Assembly (NCBI RefSeq): GCF_900496995.4 | Contig: NC_044006.1 | Span: 32,053,120-32,117,119, forward strand | Length of the DNA stretch: 64,000 nt | Reading direction: 5' to 3' | From: Aquila chrysaetos chrysaetos | Taxonomy: Eukaryota; Chordata; Aves; Accipitriformes; Accipitridae | Part shown: one piece after another, positions 49,601 to 58,101 of the stretch | Layout of the letters: every line of letters begins with the position of its first letter | Numbering within the stretch: position 1 is the first letter of the stretch | The notes under the pieces: model-generated | What the model was told of the DNA's origin: nothing | What the model saw: only the letters and a program-made list of their open reading frames with translations | Database searches by the model: none | Program-made: the position numbers and the translations under genes

Positions 49601-52600
49601 TATCCACCTGTAGCCCATGGAGGACCCCACGCCAGAGCAGGTGGGTTCCCGAAGGAGGCTGTGACCCCGTGGGAACCCTGCGCTGGAGCAGGCTCCTGGC
49701 AGGACCTGCGGATCTGTGGAGAGAGGAGCCCACGGAGCAGGTTTTCTGGCAGGACTTGTGACCCCGTGGGGGACCCACGCTGGAGCAGTGTGCTCCTGAA
49801 GGACTGCACACTGTGGAAAGGACCCATGCTGGAGCAGTTCGTGAAGAACTGCAGCCCATGGGAAGGACCCACATTGGAGAAGTTCATGGAGGACTGTCTC
49901 CTGTGGGAGGGACCCCACGCTGGAGCAGGGGAAGAGTGTGATGAGTCCTCCCCCTGAGGAGGACGAAGCGGCAGAAAATAATGTGTGATGAACTGACCGT
50001 AAACCCCATTCCCCGTCCCCCTGTGCTGCTGGGGGGGTTGGTAGAGAATCCGGGAGTGAAGTTGTACCCGGGAAGAAGGGAGGGGTGCAGGGAAGGTGTT
50101 CTGAGATTTGGTTTTATTTCTCATTACCCTAGTCTGGTTGATTTGTAATAAATTGAGTTAATTTTCCCCAAGCTGAGTCTGTTTTGCCCGTGACAGTAAT
50201 TGGTGAGTGATCTCTCCTGTCCTTATCTTGACCCACCAGCCCTTTGTTATATTTTTCTCTCCCCTGTCCAGCTGAGGAGGGGGAGTGATAGAATGGCTTT
50301 GGTGGGCACCTGGCGTCCAGCCAGGGTCAACCCACCACAGTGTGAAGAAATATGTTGTCTTCTAGATGTCTAGAGCTTGATGTACTCCATTTAAAAACAG
50401 GCAAAGACAGTCTCTAGTACTTAACTGAGAGAATTTTTAGTAATCAGCAACAAAAATTAATTAATGTGTAACAGATATATAGTAATATGTACTACTTAAT
50501 GAAGTTTCACCAATATTTTTTAACCTGTTATGGCTCTTGTTTTACCAATTTTAGTGCTGATAAGATACTCTTCGGAAAGTATGTTCTGATTAAGTTTCAG
50601 TCATATTCCTGAAAGAGTGCACTTTTGTGGTGTCCTTCACTGTTAAGCTGGCTGCAGTGGCAGCTTCCACAGACACTTAAGCTTTCAAGTTTTAGAAGAA
50701 ATACAGATATTTTGAAAAATTGTCTTGCTGGATTAGATGAAAGCTCTTTCTAACTTGTTGTTCTGTTTCCAGTGAATGCCTAGAGAGAAATAAAATGCTG
50801 CAGCTATAAAGTGATATCTCCCCAAAATACTATTGCTGTATCCGTGATTTGTGACTTGGGTTTTCCTGAGCCTAGGGCTATATCTACCTGTGTTTTAAAA
50901 AGAAAAACAAAAAGCAGTAGCACTTTAATGACTTAATCGATAAGGTATGTATTGCATGTGCTTTTGCAATCTTCAGTTTAAAGACAGACTATTTCATCAC
51001 AGGTGTTGCCTATGATTTTAACCATGGCTGAGTTGGTGGCTTTGATAGTTGTTGGATATATTTTTCAAAAGTTCTAGAAAAAGTTTTAAATTGGTAAAGT
51101 ATGTGCAAAATTGCCAGGATGATTGTATTTTGCTATAAATGCAGGAGTGGAGTAGAATTTATTTTTCAGTTAAGAAAAAAGCAGAATTTTAGGAGGAAAA
51201 ATTACTGACAACCAAATTAAAACAGTAGTAGGATTAACCAGGGATAGAGGAGGAAGAAGTATATGAGCAGACACAGGAAGGAAATACTATGCTCTTTTGC
51301 CAGATTTCATCTTTGACACCAGTCTTTGGCTAGTGAGTACTTGTTCAAATAGCTGGGAAAGTGGAGGAGTGTTTACCTCCTATTTGGTGCAAGACAGATG
51401 GATGTGGGGGTGTGGTGAGTGTTTGTGTATGTACCCACGTGTGGGCGAAATGGAAAAATGTGGCCTCTGCTTATTTCCTCTTCCCACTTTCATTTAGGTA
51501 GTACACTCATATAAATGTTTTAATCATAACATTGATGAAATCTCAAACTGTTCTTTTTTTTTTTAAGAGAAAAGAGAAAAATAAGAAGAATAATATGTAT
51601 CTGCTGAATCACTCCTCTGCAGGAAAATATGAAAACAAAAAAATTTTTCGGACTGCAGTGATTCTGTGCAAAATGATTTACACATTTTTCCTTAACAGAT
51701 ACATTTCAAAGTCAGTGTTAAATGGCCCTTAAACTGACTTCCATCTGGTATAAGCCAGTGTTGGTACAGGAGAGTGCTGTATGAAACGAGTAGAGAACAA
51801 ATTCTGACCAGATCCAGGTCTAACAGGTTTTTTCACTCCTTTTTCTTTATCCGGGATTGATGGTGCAAATCACCTAAAATGGTCAAAAGGGAGTGTTGTG
51901 GTTTAAGCCCAGCACGAAGCTGCTTGCTCACTCCTCCCCACTGCCCTGGCCCCGGTGGGATGAGGAGGAGAAAATATAAAGAAAAGCTCGTGGGTCAAGA
52001 CAAGGACAGGGAGGGATCACTCACCACTTATGGTCACAGGCAAAAGACAGGCTCAACTTGGAGAAAAAACCAAAATAAATTAAATTTACTACCAATCAAA
52101 TCAAAACAAGGATAGTGAGAAATAAAACCAAATCTTAAAACACCTTCCCCCACCCCTCCCTCCTTCCCAGCTCAACTCCGCTCCTGGTTTTGTCTACCTC
52201 CTCCCCGCCAGCAGCACAGGGGGACGGGAATGGGGGTTGGGGTCAGTTCATCACATGTTGTCTCTGCCGCTCCTTCCTCCTCAGGGGGAGGACTCCTCAC
52301 TTGTCCCCTGCTCCAGCATGGGGTCCCTCCCACAGGAGACAGTCCTCCATGAACTTCTCTAATGTGAGCCCTTCCCACCGGCTGCAGTCCTTCACGAACT
52401 GCTCCAGCATGGGTCCCTCCCATGGGCTGCAGTCCTTCAGTCACAGACTGCTCCAGCGCGGGCTTTCCCATGGAGTCACGGCCATCTTGGGGGGCACCCC
52501 CCTGCTCCGGCGTGGGGTCCTCCCCGGGCTGCAGGTGGGCATCTGCTCCCCTGCTCCCCTCCACGGGCTGGGGGGGGACGGCCTGCCGTCTCACCACGGG

Positions 52601-55600
52601 CTGCAGGGGCATCTCCTCCTCCGGCGCACCTCCTCCCCTCCTCCTTCACTGACCTTGCTGTCTGCACAGGGGTTTCTCTCACATTCCAATCTCCTCCCCT
52701 GCTGCAGGTTTTCTTTAAATATTTTATCCCAGAGGTGCTACCACCGTTGCTGATGGGCTTGGCCTTGGCCAGAGGTGGGTCCGACTTGGAGCCAGGGAAG
52801 CTTCTAGCAGTTTCTCACAGGAGCCACCCCTGCAGCCCTCCCCTGCTCCCAAAACCCTGCCACACAAACCCAAAACAGGAGTCAGACCGAAAGTGTCATA
52901 GGTCCAAGAAGGATTTGGTTTTGCTGTCATCGCTCTACATGTGTAATCAATTATGAGCATAATTACATGGGTTTGGAGTCTGTTAACGTGCAGTGCCAAA
53001 TTGCATGTGGGCATTTATAGCAGTTGGGTATTTTGTACTAATTCCTTCAGTATTTATGTTTTTCTCTTGCACAATAGCCTGGTAGGATTTGTAAGGTTAA
53101 CACAAGAAGTAGGGAATGCCAACTCCTCGTCATTTTGGAGGAAGAAGACACTGAAACCTGCTAATAAACTCTCTTCTGCAGGGGTGGCAGAACTCCACCG
53201 TGTTTCTGAGGCCCCGTCCGTGCCAGCTGTCGTCAGTGTTCACACCAGCTCCCTCTGGCATGACTAGGCAAAGCCTGATGTGTTCCTGGTGGCTCAGCCT
53301 GGGGTGAAGCCAGGGAGGGTGGCAAGCTCTTTGCCTGGGACTTGTGCAGTAGGGCTGATATTGGCAAGAGGGAGACTAATGGCAGTTGGGGAGAGTATGG
53401 GAGTACTGGAGGGAAGAAAAGGAGTCTCAGACACTTACGCCAGGGCTGGTGGGAGATACAAATGTTTAAATTGGCATCTTGCCCTAATGTTAGCCAAAAG
53501 GTGCAGAACCTTGTTAAATTGCTCGGCGGGAGTTCAGACCCAAGCGTTGTTCAGTCTTGGGAGCGAACAATAAGCCAGACATGTACAATAGAAAATGATG
53601 GGAAAGCAGTTCACAGGAATGTTTTCTTTTATAAATTGTATTTTTATTGGACGGCATTTTAATTTTTGTCACCAAAGCTTGACTAAATGCTTCCCTCTTG
53701 AGGGTGCTGAGGGAAGGAGGCTGGGGTTTAATTCACTGGAGGTATCTTAGTGCCATTTTGTTTTGGGTACCAGCTGCTGATCTGATAGAGTGACTTCGTG
53801 GAAAAAATGACTTTTATTAAGTATGCTCTGTGTATATGATACATGCTTGAATTTCTAATGGCGCTTCTTCCTGCAACCTAACTGTGGGAAGAGCGTAGAT
53901 CTGCTCATAGGACTTTTGGCAAAGTACTTGTGCAAAGAGGTGATCTGGGAGGGTAGTATCTTTTTATTAAAAAAACCAAAACAAACGCAAACCAACAACC
54001 TCAGGGAAGTACCCTTGTTGAAGTATCCTTAGCACCCTCTTCTGGGCAAGTTCTTAGTGTCAGGATTTTGTAACGACAGATAAGAAGAGTTCTTAAGATC
54101 TTTTGTATTGTTTACATTGCTTTGTCTCTTAGGTACCTCTGATGTTCTTGGAAGCTTACAGCTTCTGATAGAACAACAGAAGCAATTTTTTAATATGATG
54201 CCTACCAATAACGTTACCGTGTGTAAAATACATTTTTTTATTTTCTTCATTGTGGTAGATATATATTGGTGTTTTTCTTTTTAAAATATTTTTCTTTATA
54301 ACAGTTCACCTCATGTTAGATATTCTTCACATAGCCTTATGAAGATACTACACACGTGACATTATACAGTATTTTTAGCATAACCAATGAATATGGCAGA
54401 GACTGAAATAAGCACTGTTTTAGAAACCCAAGCACCTGCAAGACAGCTTGCTGTCATTCTAAGCGAAACAAGGTAGACCTAATTTCATTTCACTTTTTGG
54501 TGCCATGAGAGCTTTTTTAGTTGTCTCCTTGTAATTTTCTGTGTGTTTGGAATGCTATAGTGATGGCTATTGGAGCCAGTGGAGAGAATAGCATAGAGCT
54601 GGTGGTTTCTCAGTCGAACCTGGGAACTGTATCCTCCATAAACAGTCCCTTTAGGCTCCTTTTGGTTAAGAAGGGGAAGCTTTTCTCATGAAACTGTGGA
54701 AATTTGAACATGTGGACTTTACTTAGCCAAGTGTGCACCTTTCTGATCTGCCAGAGTTGGCCACCTTCGTTGCTACATGGTCCCTTGTTGGGAATGCTCT
54801 GTGCACTGTGTGAGGTCACATCGAACTGGGGCTTTTAACCTGCTTCTGGCAAATGGGGCATTACATGATCTCCTGTTTTGCTTTGTGCTAGGACTGAATT
54901 CTGCATCCCACATTCTGGCTAAGAAAAGTATCCCACAGAGAAGGATTTTATTAAAAATAATATATTTCCCCAGAAACTTCTGTGTGAAAGCCACCTCTTG
55001 TGCATTCCTAGTAACTTACTTTCTCCTCCTTTGTTATGGGAGTTGGTAATGCTGCAGAAAATTCAGTATCTCCAGGAATTTAGGGAGAGTTAGAGCTATA
55101 CAGTGCTGATCTTTCCCTGATGGAAAACTCCCACTCCTATTGATAACAGTTGCATACTTTACATTTAGGAAAAGGTGGATGGGATGTGGTAGAACATGCT
55201 GACATGGTGAGAAGAGGGAGGTTGAGGGTGTGAAATATGAGTACTGGCAAGGCTGGTAAAAGAAAGCCAGATGTATAGAAGAGAGATGAGTAGGAGAGTA
55301 GAAAAAGCAAATAATAGGCTAAGTGTTTAGAAGTTAAGAAGATCTTTACCTAGTTAATTACCTGCAGTGTTGTGTCCAGAGAAATGTTATGTTCAGGCTT
55401 GAACCTAACCTACATAGTGAAAACCAAGCACGGGGAAGAAGGTACAGCTAGGAAAAACCCACCCAGCATGAATCCTCGAAGCCCTGGAGGCATTACGTAC
55501 CATCTGTATGAAGAACCCAGTTTCTCCAATCTTAGCTCTTGGCGTCATCAGCACAGTGTGTGTCTGCTGTGGCTGCGTGGTTCAGAGTGCAGGTTTCCGA

Positions 55601-56887
55601 GGGCAGATCAGAGCAGCCTGTGTGGTGGGGTATGGTTCAGTTGGGAGAGTATAAACTCCAAAGGGATGCTAGCTGTTGATTATGGCTACCCCTCTTCTCC
55701 ACATGGGTGTCTTCATACAGGACTTAATTTTGAGCTACAGCTGTGTTGTTCAGGCAAGAAACTGAATCATAACCATATTTTAATTTGAGCTGCCAAGAGG
55801 TCTCTCATCAGGAATCTTCAGTCAGCTGGTGCGTGACTGATCCTCACCTTGACAGGGCTTTCTGCAGGACAAGCAGTATCTTCTGTAGCTGTCCTTGATG
55901 TTCTGAATAAAGAACATTTTGCTTGTAGTAGCCTGCTTTTTAACCATTTAACCTTGTGCTCTTTCTTCAGAGGATGTGCTGAGTAAAGATGCTGGGGAGT
56001 GTGCAATATGCCTGGAAGAGCTGCAGCAAGGAGATACTATAGCACGGCTGCCTTGCCTCTGCATATATCATAAAGGGCAAGTATTCCTCAGGATGCATAA
56101 AATTCCAGACGGTTGCATTTATTGGGTAACTCCTCTAAGGGCTGCTTAAAGGAGCACTAAAACTTATTTGCTTTTTACATTTAAAAAACAAACAAACAAC
56201 AAAGAAACAACAGTAGCAACCCTAAAGATGTTTTTAAAATGGTATCTTTCTGCACCTCCACCAATGTATTTGAAGTCAGTTTTCCCTACTATAGTCTTCT
56301 CATGCTTGCATGAAAAGCCCACAGGAAAAATAAGGCAAAATCACCTGTATGGGGAAGGAGTGCACGTCATGGCTAGGGAGCTTAGGTTGTGCGTACTGTA
56401 AGTTTTGTCAATACTAACAGACTTGGGGGGGAGAGGGGAGAACACTTTTTAAACCTGTTTCATATTTGTTTTCACAAGTGTCTGTAACTACAGGAAGTAA
56501 AATGTCAGTGAATGATATAAGCAAGATGATAGCGTTAGTAGTGAAGTAACCCATGTATAAAAGCTGGATAGTAACTTGTAAAATGCTTGCTTAGAAAATT
56601 TTAACACTTCAGAAATATAGTTTTTCAAGTGTTTGATATCCAAACATTACTGTGGTTTGGGGTTATTAAATTTTCCAATGATGTGTGTGTATACATATAT
56701 TTCTTTGTATAATATAAAATCCTACTAGTCATTGAAATTATGAGAAACCAATTTATATTCATATCTTACTGCTAAATGTTACTGAGATATTCATGTCAAT
56801 TGTTTTAATTTTTGTCTTGCATCCAACAGCTGCATAGATGAATGGTTTGAAGTAAATAGATCTTGCCCTGAGCATCCATCAGATTAA
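906..56887 (+). CDS. ZNRF2: ZNRF2, zinc and RING finger E3 ubiquitin ligase, spliced from four coding exons
   Basis: Coding exons 906-1380, 33296-33391, 55971-56076 and 56830-56887 join in frame (475+96+106+58 = 735 nt) to give 244 residues plus TAA, close to the roughly 240 residues of mammalian ZNRF2. Seen: an MGAK start, the usual N-myristoylation context with Gly2; an RTRAYS motif with Ser19 in a basophilic-kinase (Akt-type) context; a second RSRSLG motif around Ser85; poly-Ser (25-31), Ala-rich and poly-Gly stretches; a conserved block from about residue 139 (GGPRLVIGSLPAHLSPH); a C2HC finger (C162, C165, H177, C181); and a RING-type finger (C201 to H241). Known for the family: ZNRF1 and ZNRF2 are membrane-associated E3 ligases of the endosome, lysosome and Golgi; ZNRF2 is reported to be phosphorylated by Akt, to bind 14-3-3 proteins and to act in mTORC1 and Na+/K+-ATPase trafficking. 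ZNRF2 is preferred over ZNRF1 from the N-terminal wording and the PSD C-terminus. Confidence 0.96.
1416..1432 (+). repeat. G17 homopolymer just inside intron 1
   Basis: Seventeen consecutive G starting 36 nt past the exon 1 donor, followed by TTGGGGG. It is a G-quadruplex candidate and a likely assembly or sequencing weak point. Confidence 0.8.
4391..4416 (+). repeat. A26 homopolymer
   Basis: Twenty-six uninterrupted A. It could be the tail of an old retroposed copy, but the 170 bases to its left are not recognisable and I see no target-site duplication. Confidence 0.8.
10751..10794 (+). repeat. Tandem duplication, 22-bp unit, two copies
   Basis: The unit CTAACATTTGGATACTAGGT plus GA is repeated directly at 10773 with two changes (G to A). 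Confidence 0.85.
15890..16090. other. Isolated GC- and CpG-rich patch in intron 1
   Basis: About 200 bp with roughly a dozen CpG dinucleotides inside intron that is otherwise AT-rich and CpG-poor. On the - strand an open frame of 78 codons (15858-16094) covers it, with a charged stretch reading RLEEASLELSRARVL; I do not recognise it. Options: a small intragenic CpG island or enhancer, a fragment of a GC-rich mobile element, or a retroposed exon fragment. Confidence 0.5.
16281..16328 (+). repeat. T/G low-complexity tract
   Basis: T-rich sequence broken by single or triple G, ending in a run of about 18 T. Simple sequence with no other content. Confidence 0.7.
21408..21521 (+). repeat. Imperfect tandem duplication, 63-bp period
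   Basis: The block TTCTTATTAAAATATAA...AGCATGTTG...GTTTC.TGCT occurs at 21415 and again at 21478 with a few substitutions. The copies are separated by an A/C-rich linker (AAAAAAACCCCATCACCCC), and similar A/C-rich sequence precedes the first copy, so the linker was probably duplicated too. Confidence 0.8.
23614..23630 (+). other. Candidate cryptic 17-nt microexon in intron 1
   Basis: A long pyrimidine tract ending CTATTTCTGCAG is followed 17 nt later by a near-perfect donor, GTAAGTATTT. Inclusion would shift the ZNRF2 frame (17 is not a multiple of 3) and run to a stop in exon 2, so it would be a poison exon if used. This is splice-site appearance only. Confidence 0.2.
27365..28445 (+). mobile_element. 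Ancient degenerate CR1 LINE fragment (RT region and 3' end)
   Basis: Read in order, the stretch matches the layout of an old amniote CR1 tail at DNA level: an RT-like segment (GACTTTAATAAAATGTTTATG, CTTAGAGAATATGGTCTAGG), a middle portion (CTGGCTAGTAACAGTTCTGC), then TTGGAGAGAGTCCAGAG, AAAAGGTTTAGGCATCAGGG, CTGTGAGGAAAGATTAGAGT, and the 3' motif GACTTGGTGACCTCTTGAGG TCCTTTC. It is full of stops and indels, and an A/T-rich foreign stretch (about 27840-27990, with ACACACAC and TATATC runs) interrupts it. No function remains. Boundaries are approximate. Confidence 0.7.
27840..27910 (+). repeat. Degenerate TA/CA/GATA simple repeat inside the old CR1
   Basis: Alternating GTACATGTATGTACC, ACACACACAT and ATATATCTATGCATAGATAC segments; simple sequence expanded within the older element. 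Confidence 0.55.
31138..31180 (+). repeat. ATT/ATC microsatellite
   Basis: About eight ATT repeats pass into about six ATC repeats and return to ATT. It is a compound trinucleotide microsatellite. Confidence 0.9.
33296..33391 (+). CDS. ZNRF2: ZNRF2 coding exon 2 (C2HC zinc finger)
   Basis: A 96-nt exon with acceptor TTTTATTTTCCATAG at its left edge and donor AATG|GTAAGA at its right, phase 1 on both sides. It completes Gly159 and encodes residues 160-190, FKCPVCSKFVSSDEMDLHLV and onward to YN. The finger is C162-x2-C165-x11-H177-x3-C181, the zinc finger that gives the family its name. The frame here is open for only about 100 nt and is identified by homology, not by length. It lies about 32 kb from exon 1. 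Confidence 0.96.
34290..34575 (+). mobile_element. CR1 LINE 3' fragment
   Basis: Shows ordered CR1 3'-end landmarks: ACAAGTTACATCAGGGAAAA, TTGGTCAAACACAGTAGCAG, GAAGAGGTTGTGCAATCTCC, ATCCTTGGAGATGATCAGAA, and the terminal GGCTGGACCAGAAGACCTCC with AGAGGTCGCTTCCAAC. It is strongly 5'-truncated, as is usual for CR1, and diverged. The last ATTCTATG-type repeat is lost or unrecognisable. Confidence 0.85.
34656..34686 (+). repeat. T31 homopolymer
   Basis: Thirty-one T, about 80 bp beyond the CR1 tail. On the - strand this is A31, possibly an old retroposon tail, but no flanking element is recognised. Confidence 0.8.
35291..35332 (+). repeat. Polypyrimidine tract with C25 run
   Basis: T13, then CCTT, then 25 consecutive C (35308-35332). 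Homopolymeric C of this length is rare in vertebrate DNA and can form i-motif or, on the other strand, G-quadruplex structures. The length may be an assembly approximation. Confidence 0.85.
37199..37219 (+). repeat. T-rich run
   Basis: T-rich stretch broken by one G, with no other content. Confidence 0.6.
37723..37750 (+). repeat. ATT microsatellite
   Basis: About eight TTA/ATT units with one ACT interruption. It directly abuts a GC-rich segment (37751-37885). Confidence 0.85.
37751..37885. other. GC-rich segment with dyads beside the ATT microsatellite
   Basis: Compositionally unlike its surroundings. It contains CCAGTC at 37833-37838 and GACTGG at 37848-37853 as a short inverted repeat, and several GCCAG/CTGGC words. 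It may be a fragment of an unidentified mobile element; I do not recognise it. Confidence 0.35.
43328..43366 (+). repeat. T/G low-complexity tract
   Basis: GGTGGGG then T runs separated by GG. Simple sequence. Confidence 0.7.
43688..43749 (+). repeat. Tandem duplication, 31-bp unit, two copies
   Basis: The unit starting GATTTATATCTCTGTCCTGT and ending ATGCATGTT occurs at 43688 and 43719 with two T/C differences. Confidence 0.9.
45095..45148 (+). repeat. T/G low-complexity tract
   Basis: Repeated GGGG and T-run alternations of the form GGGGTTTTTTGTTTG. It is G/T strand-asymmetric simple sequence. Confidence 0.7.
45303..45384 (+). repeat. Tandem duplication, 41-bp unit, two copies
   Basis: The unit starting ATTGCAATCCCAAATTCTCA and ending TTGATTTTTC is repeated immediately at 45344 with a single A to G difference, indicating a recent event. 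Confidence 0.95.
49223..49238 (+). repeat. G16 homopolymer inside the LTR
   Basis: Sixteen consecutive G near the LTR's 5' end. The homologous place in the second copy is GGGAGCAGGGG-like on the - strand, so the run has expanded in this copy. Confidence 0.8.
49500..49935 (+). repeat. Internal minisatellite of the LTR
   Basis: About nine imperfect units spaced roughly 40-50 bp, each with a core like GACCCACGCTGGAGCAG; cores lie near 49592, 49633, 49683, 49733, 49781, 49830, 49875 and 49920. The second LTR copy has the same architecture with fewer units. Confidence 0.75.
50147..50152 (+). promoter_or_regulatory. Sense-strand poly(A) signal within the LTR
   Basis: AATAAA in the LTR followed by TGTTTTGCCCGTGACAG and GT-rich sequence, a plausible retroviral polyadenylation site oriented with ZNRF2 transcription. 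Confidence 0.6.
51894..52877 (-). mobile_element. Solo LTR of the same avian ERV family, antisense orientation
   Basis: Read on the - strand it begins TGTTTTGGGTTTGTGTGGCA and ends GCTGGGCTTAAACCACAACA, and it shares the ordered blocks of the copy at 49196: a CTGCTAGAAGCTTCC-type U3 block, a TATA-like TAAAATATTTAAAG, the GGAGCAG repeat units, a GTCAGTTCATCACA block (+ strand) and a GAAATAAAACCAAATC block (+ strand). It is about 984 bp. A perfect 4-bp duplication, GGAG, flanks it (51890-51893 and 52878-52881). The LTR 3' ends differ between the two copies, so they are related subfamilies, not identical. No internal viral genes are present. Confidence 0.85.
55971..56076 (+). CDS. ZNRF2: ZNRF2 coding exon 3 (first half of RING finger)
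   Basis: A 106-nt exon preceded by a long pyrimidine tract ending CTTTCTTCAG, entering in phase 1. It encodes EDVLSKDAGECAICLEELQQ and onward to HK, then two bases of Gly226. RING ligands visible here are C201, C204, C219 and H224, with C221 also available. The donor is unusual: the only junction that keeps the RING frame is AAAGG|GCAAGT, a GC donor. Using the nearby GT at 56081 would lead into TGA in the next exon. Confidence 0.95.
56077..56829 (+). other. Intron 3 of ZNRF2, GC-AG type
   Basis: 753 bp, starting GCAAGT and ending CAACAG. Apart from the C at donor position +2 the donor matches consensus, which is typical of functional GC-AG introns. AT-rich; nothing else recognised inside. 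Confidence 0.9.
56830..56887 (+). CDS. ZNRF2: ZNRF2 coding part of exon 4 (end of RING finger and stop)
   Basis: Follows acceptor TTGCATCCAACAG. It enters in phase 2, completes Gly226 and encodes CIDEWFEVNRSCPEHPSD followed by TAA at 56885-56887. It supplies C227, C238 and H241, so the last RING ligand is His in a C-P-E-H arrangement, as is usual for the ZNRF family. The exon probably continues 20 nt past the stop to a donor at 56908 (TTTTAG|GTAATA), which leaves the rest of the 3' UTR on a separate exon. Confidence 0.95.
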
Positions 56888-56907
56888 GACGAGATTCATG
56901 GTTTTAG
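56888..56907 (+). other. Short 3' UTR segment of exon 4 with probable donor
   Basis: The 20 bases after the stop end in TTTTAG|GTAATA, a plausible donor. If unused, the exon could read on to poly(A) signals AATAAA at 56941-56946 and 57140-57145, giving a short-UTR transcript. Which is used cannot be decided from sequence alone. Confidence 0.5.
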
Positions 56908-58101
56908 GTAATATTTATTTTTAGATGTGTACATTTCAATAATAAATATCTTGATTATCTGAAATAATTCTTTATGCTATTTTTGAATTTGTGAATTTGC
57001 TACTGTGTCTCAGAACTGCAGTATTAATTAATAAATATTGACATATATTGCAATATGTAAAAGGTTTCTGCATCCTTATATGGCATGGTCTGAAATGATG
57101 TATTCCAGTTTTGGTACTGGAAAGTGGCAAGTCAGTGCCAATAAAGCTTTAGCATTAACTTTTAAAGGGTATTTTTTCCATGGAAATGAAACAAAATTAA
57201 AATAATACAGTTGTGTAATTTTGGATTATTCCATGAGTACTGGCATTTATTTCTGTCGGAAAGCTTTTGGAATCATAAGAAAAAGTTGAAACTAGGTATT
57301 TTCAAAATCACTTGCATGTTAATGCATTCCAGAATGCTTAAAATATATAAATAAATTAATAAGCATGTTTCTACCCATCCCATCCCACAGAGGTTCAGAT
57401 TTTTCCAGCTTGTGTTTTGTGTTAATGATTGTAGATCTGCAGTCAGTGTCAACGGTTTAAAGGATAGGTTTATTCTTTTAGTTGACTAGTTCGAAAACTT
57501 TATCTTGCATTAAACTGCTACCCCTAAGCATTGCAAAACATACCAACAATCACCATAATTCTTAGAGAAATGGAGATACCTGAAATTCTGGCTGGTAGCT
57601 GAGGGTTTGGTTTTGTTGTTCTGATGGAAATTAAAAAAAAACCAACAAACACCTGAAGACTTCATGATTGGCATTTATTTGCTCATTTGTTTCATCTTGC
57701 TTCATGAGTCTCCATTGCAGGTCACATTGCAGTGCTATGGTTGTTGCAGGGGTAGCAGAGAAAACCTGAAGGAAGGTATCCTGCTACAGGGATAATTGTT
57801 TTAACCTCAGAGCAGTGTTAGCCAAAATTAATAAACACACACATTTCCTATATTGCCCCCAACAACTGAACTGTGGAAGAAGCCAGCATGCTGTTTATGA
57901 ACACATTTGTCTCTGTACATGCTCATGGATGTCTAACCTCATGTTAAATTCTGCTTCCTTTTTTTCACAGCAGAGATGGTAATAACTGGGGGCTTAGGGA
58001 AAAGGGGAAGGAAAACATGGTGGTTGTGCTCATGCTGTTTGAGTGTGTTATATACTGAAATAGCTGAAATGATGTGACTTTGTCTTCTGCTTTGTCAACA
58101 G
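56908..58101 (+). other. Putative intron 4 within the 3' UTR
   Basis: Defined by donor GTAATA at 56908 and acceptor TTGTCAACAG ending 58101. Contains AATAAA at 56941 and 57140. An alternative acceptor ends at 57970. No coding content. Confidence 0.5.

Larger units (their letters stand above)
49196..50339 (+). mobile_element. Solo LTR of an avian endogenous retrovirus, sense orientation
   Basis: Begins TGTATTGGCTTTGCATGGCA and ends GGTCAACCCACCACA, so it has TG...CA ends and is about 1.14 kb. In order: a U3-like part with a TATA-like element (ATAACATTTTTAAGAAG near 49372), a GC-rich middle of repeated units around CACGCTGGAGCAG, a poly(A) signal AATAAA at 50147-50152, then GT-rich sequence. 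No internal retroviral genes flank it, so it is a solo LTR left by recombination. Flanks ATGTG and GTGTG suggest an imperfect 5-bp target duplication. The - strand open frames of 175-216 codons across it are products of the GC-rich repeat, not genes. Confidence 0.85.
33392..55970 (+). other. Intron 2 of ZNRF2
   Basis: A GT-AG intron of about 22.6 kb. It holds one CR1 tail, two solo LTRs in inverted orientation and several simple or tandem repeats, listed separately. Stretches 33392-34290, 35333-37720, 37890-43325, 43750-45090, 45390-49195, 50340-51890 and 52882-55970 are AT-rich with nothing I recognise. A 138-codon open frame at 55372-55788, close to exon 3, has no recognisable domain and no splice context and is treated as chance. 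Confidence 0.9.

Noticed and set aside
49347..50124. Antisense open frames of 145-216 codons over the first LTR
   Set aside because: They follow the internal GC-rich repeat units, overlap in several frames and match no retroviral or host domain that I can recognise.
52172..52753. Open frames of 146 and 187 codons over the second LTR
   Set aside because: Same reason: both strands are open because of the GC-rich minisatellite units of the LTR.
55372..55788. A 138-codon open frame just upstream of ZNRF2 exon 3
   Set aside because: No recognisable domain, no Kozak or splice context that ties it to the gene, and length within chance for 22 kb of intron.
56077..56082. Use of the GT at 56081 as the exon 3 donor
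   Set aside because: It adds four bases, breaks the RING frame and meets TGA in exon 4. The GC donor keeps the family sequence exactly.
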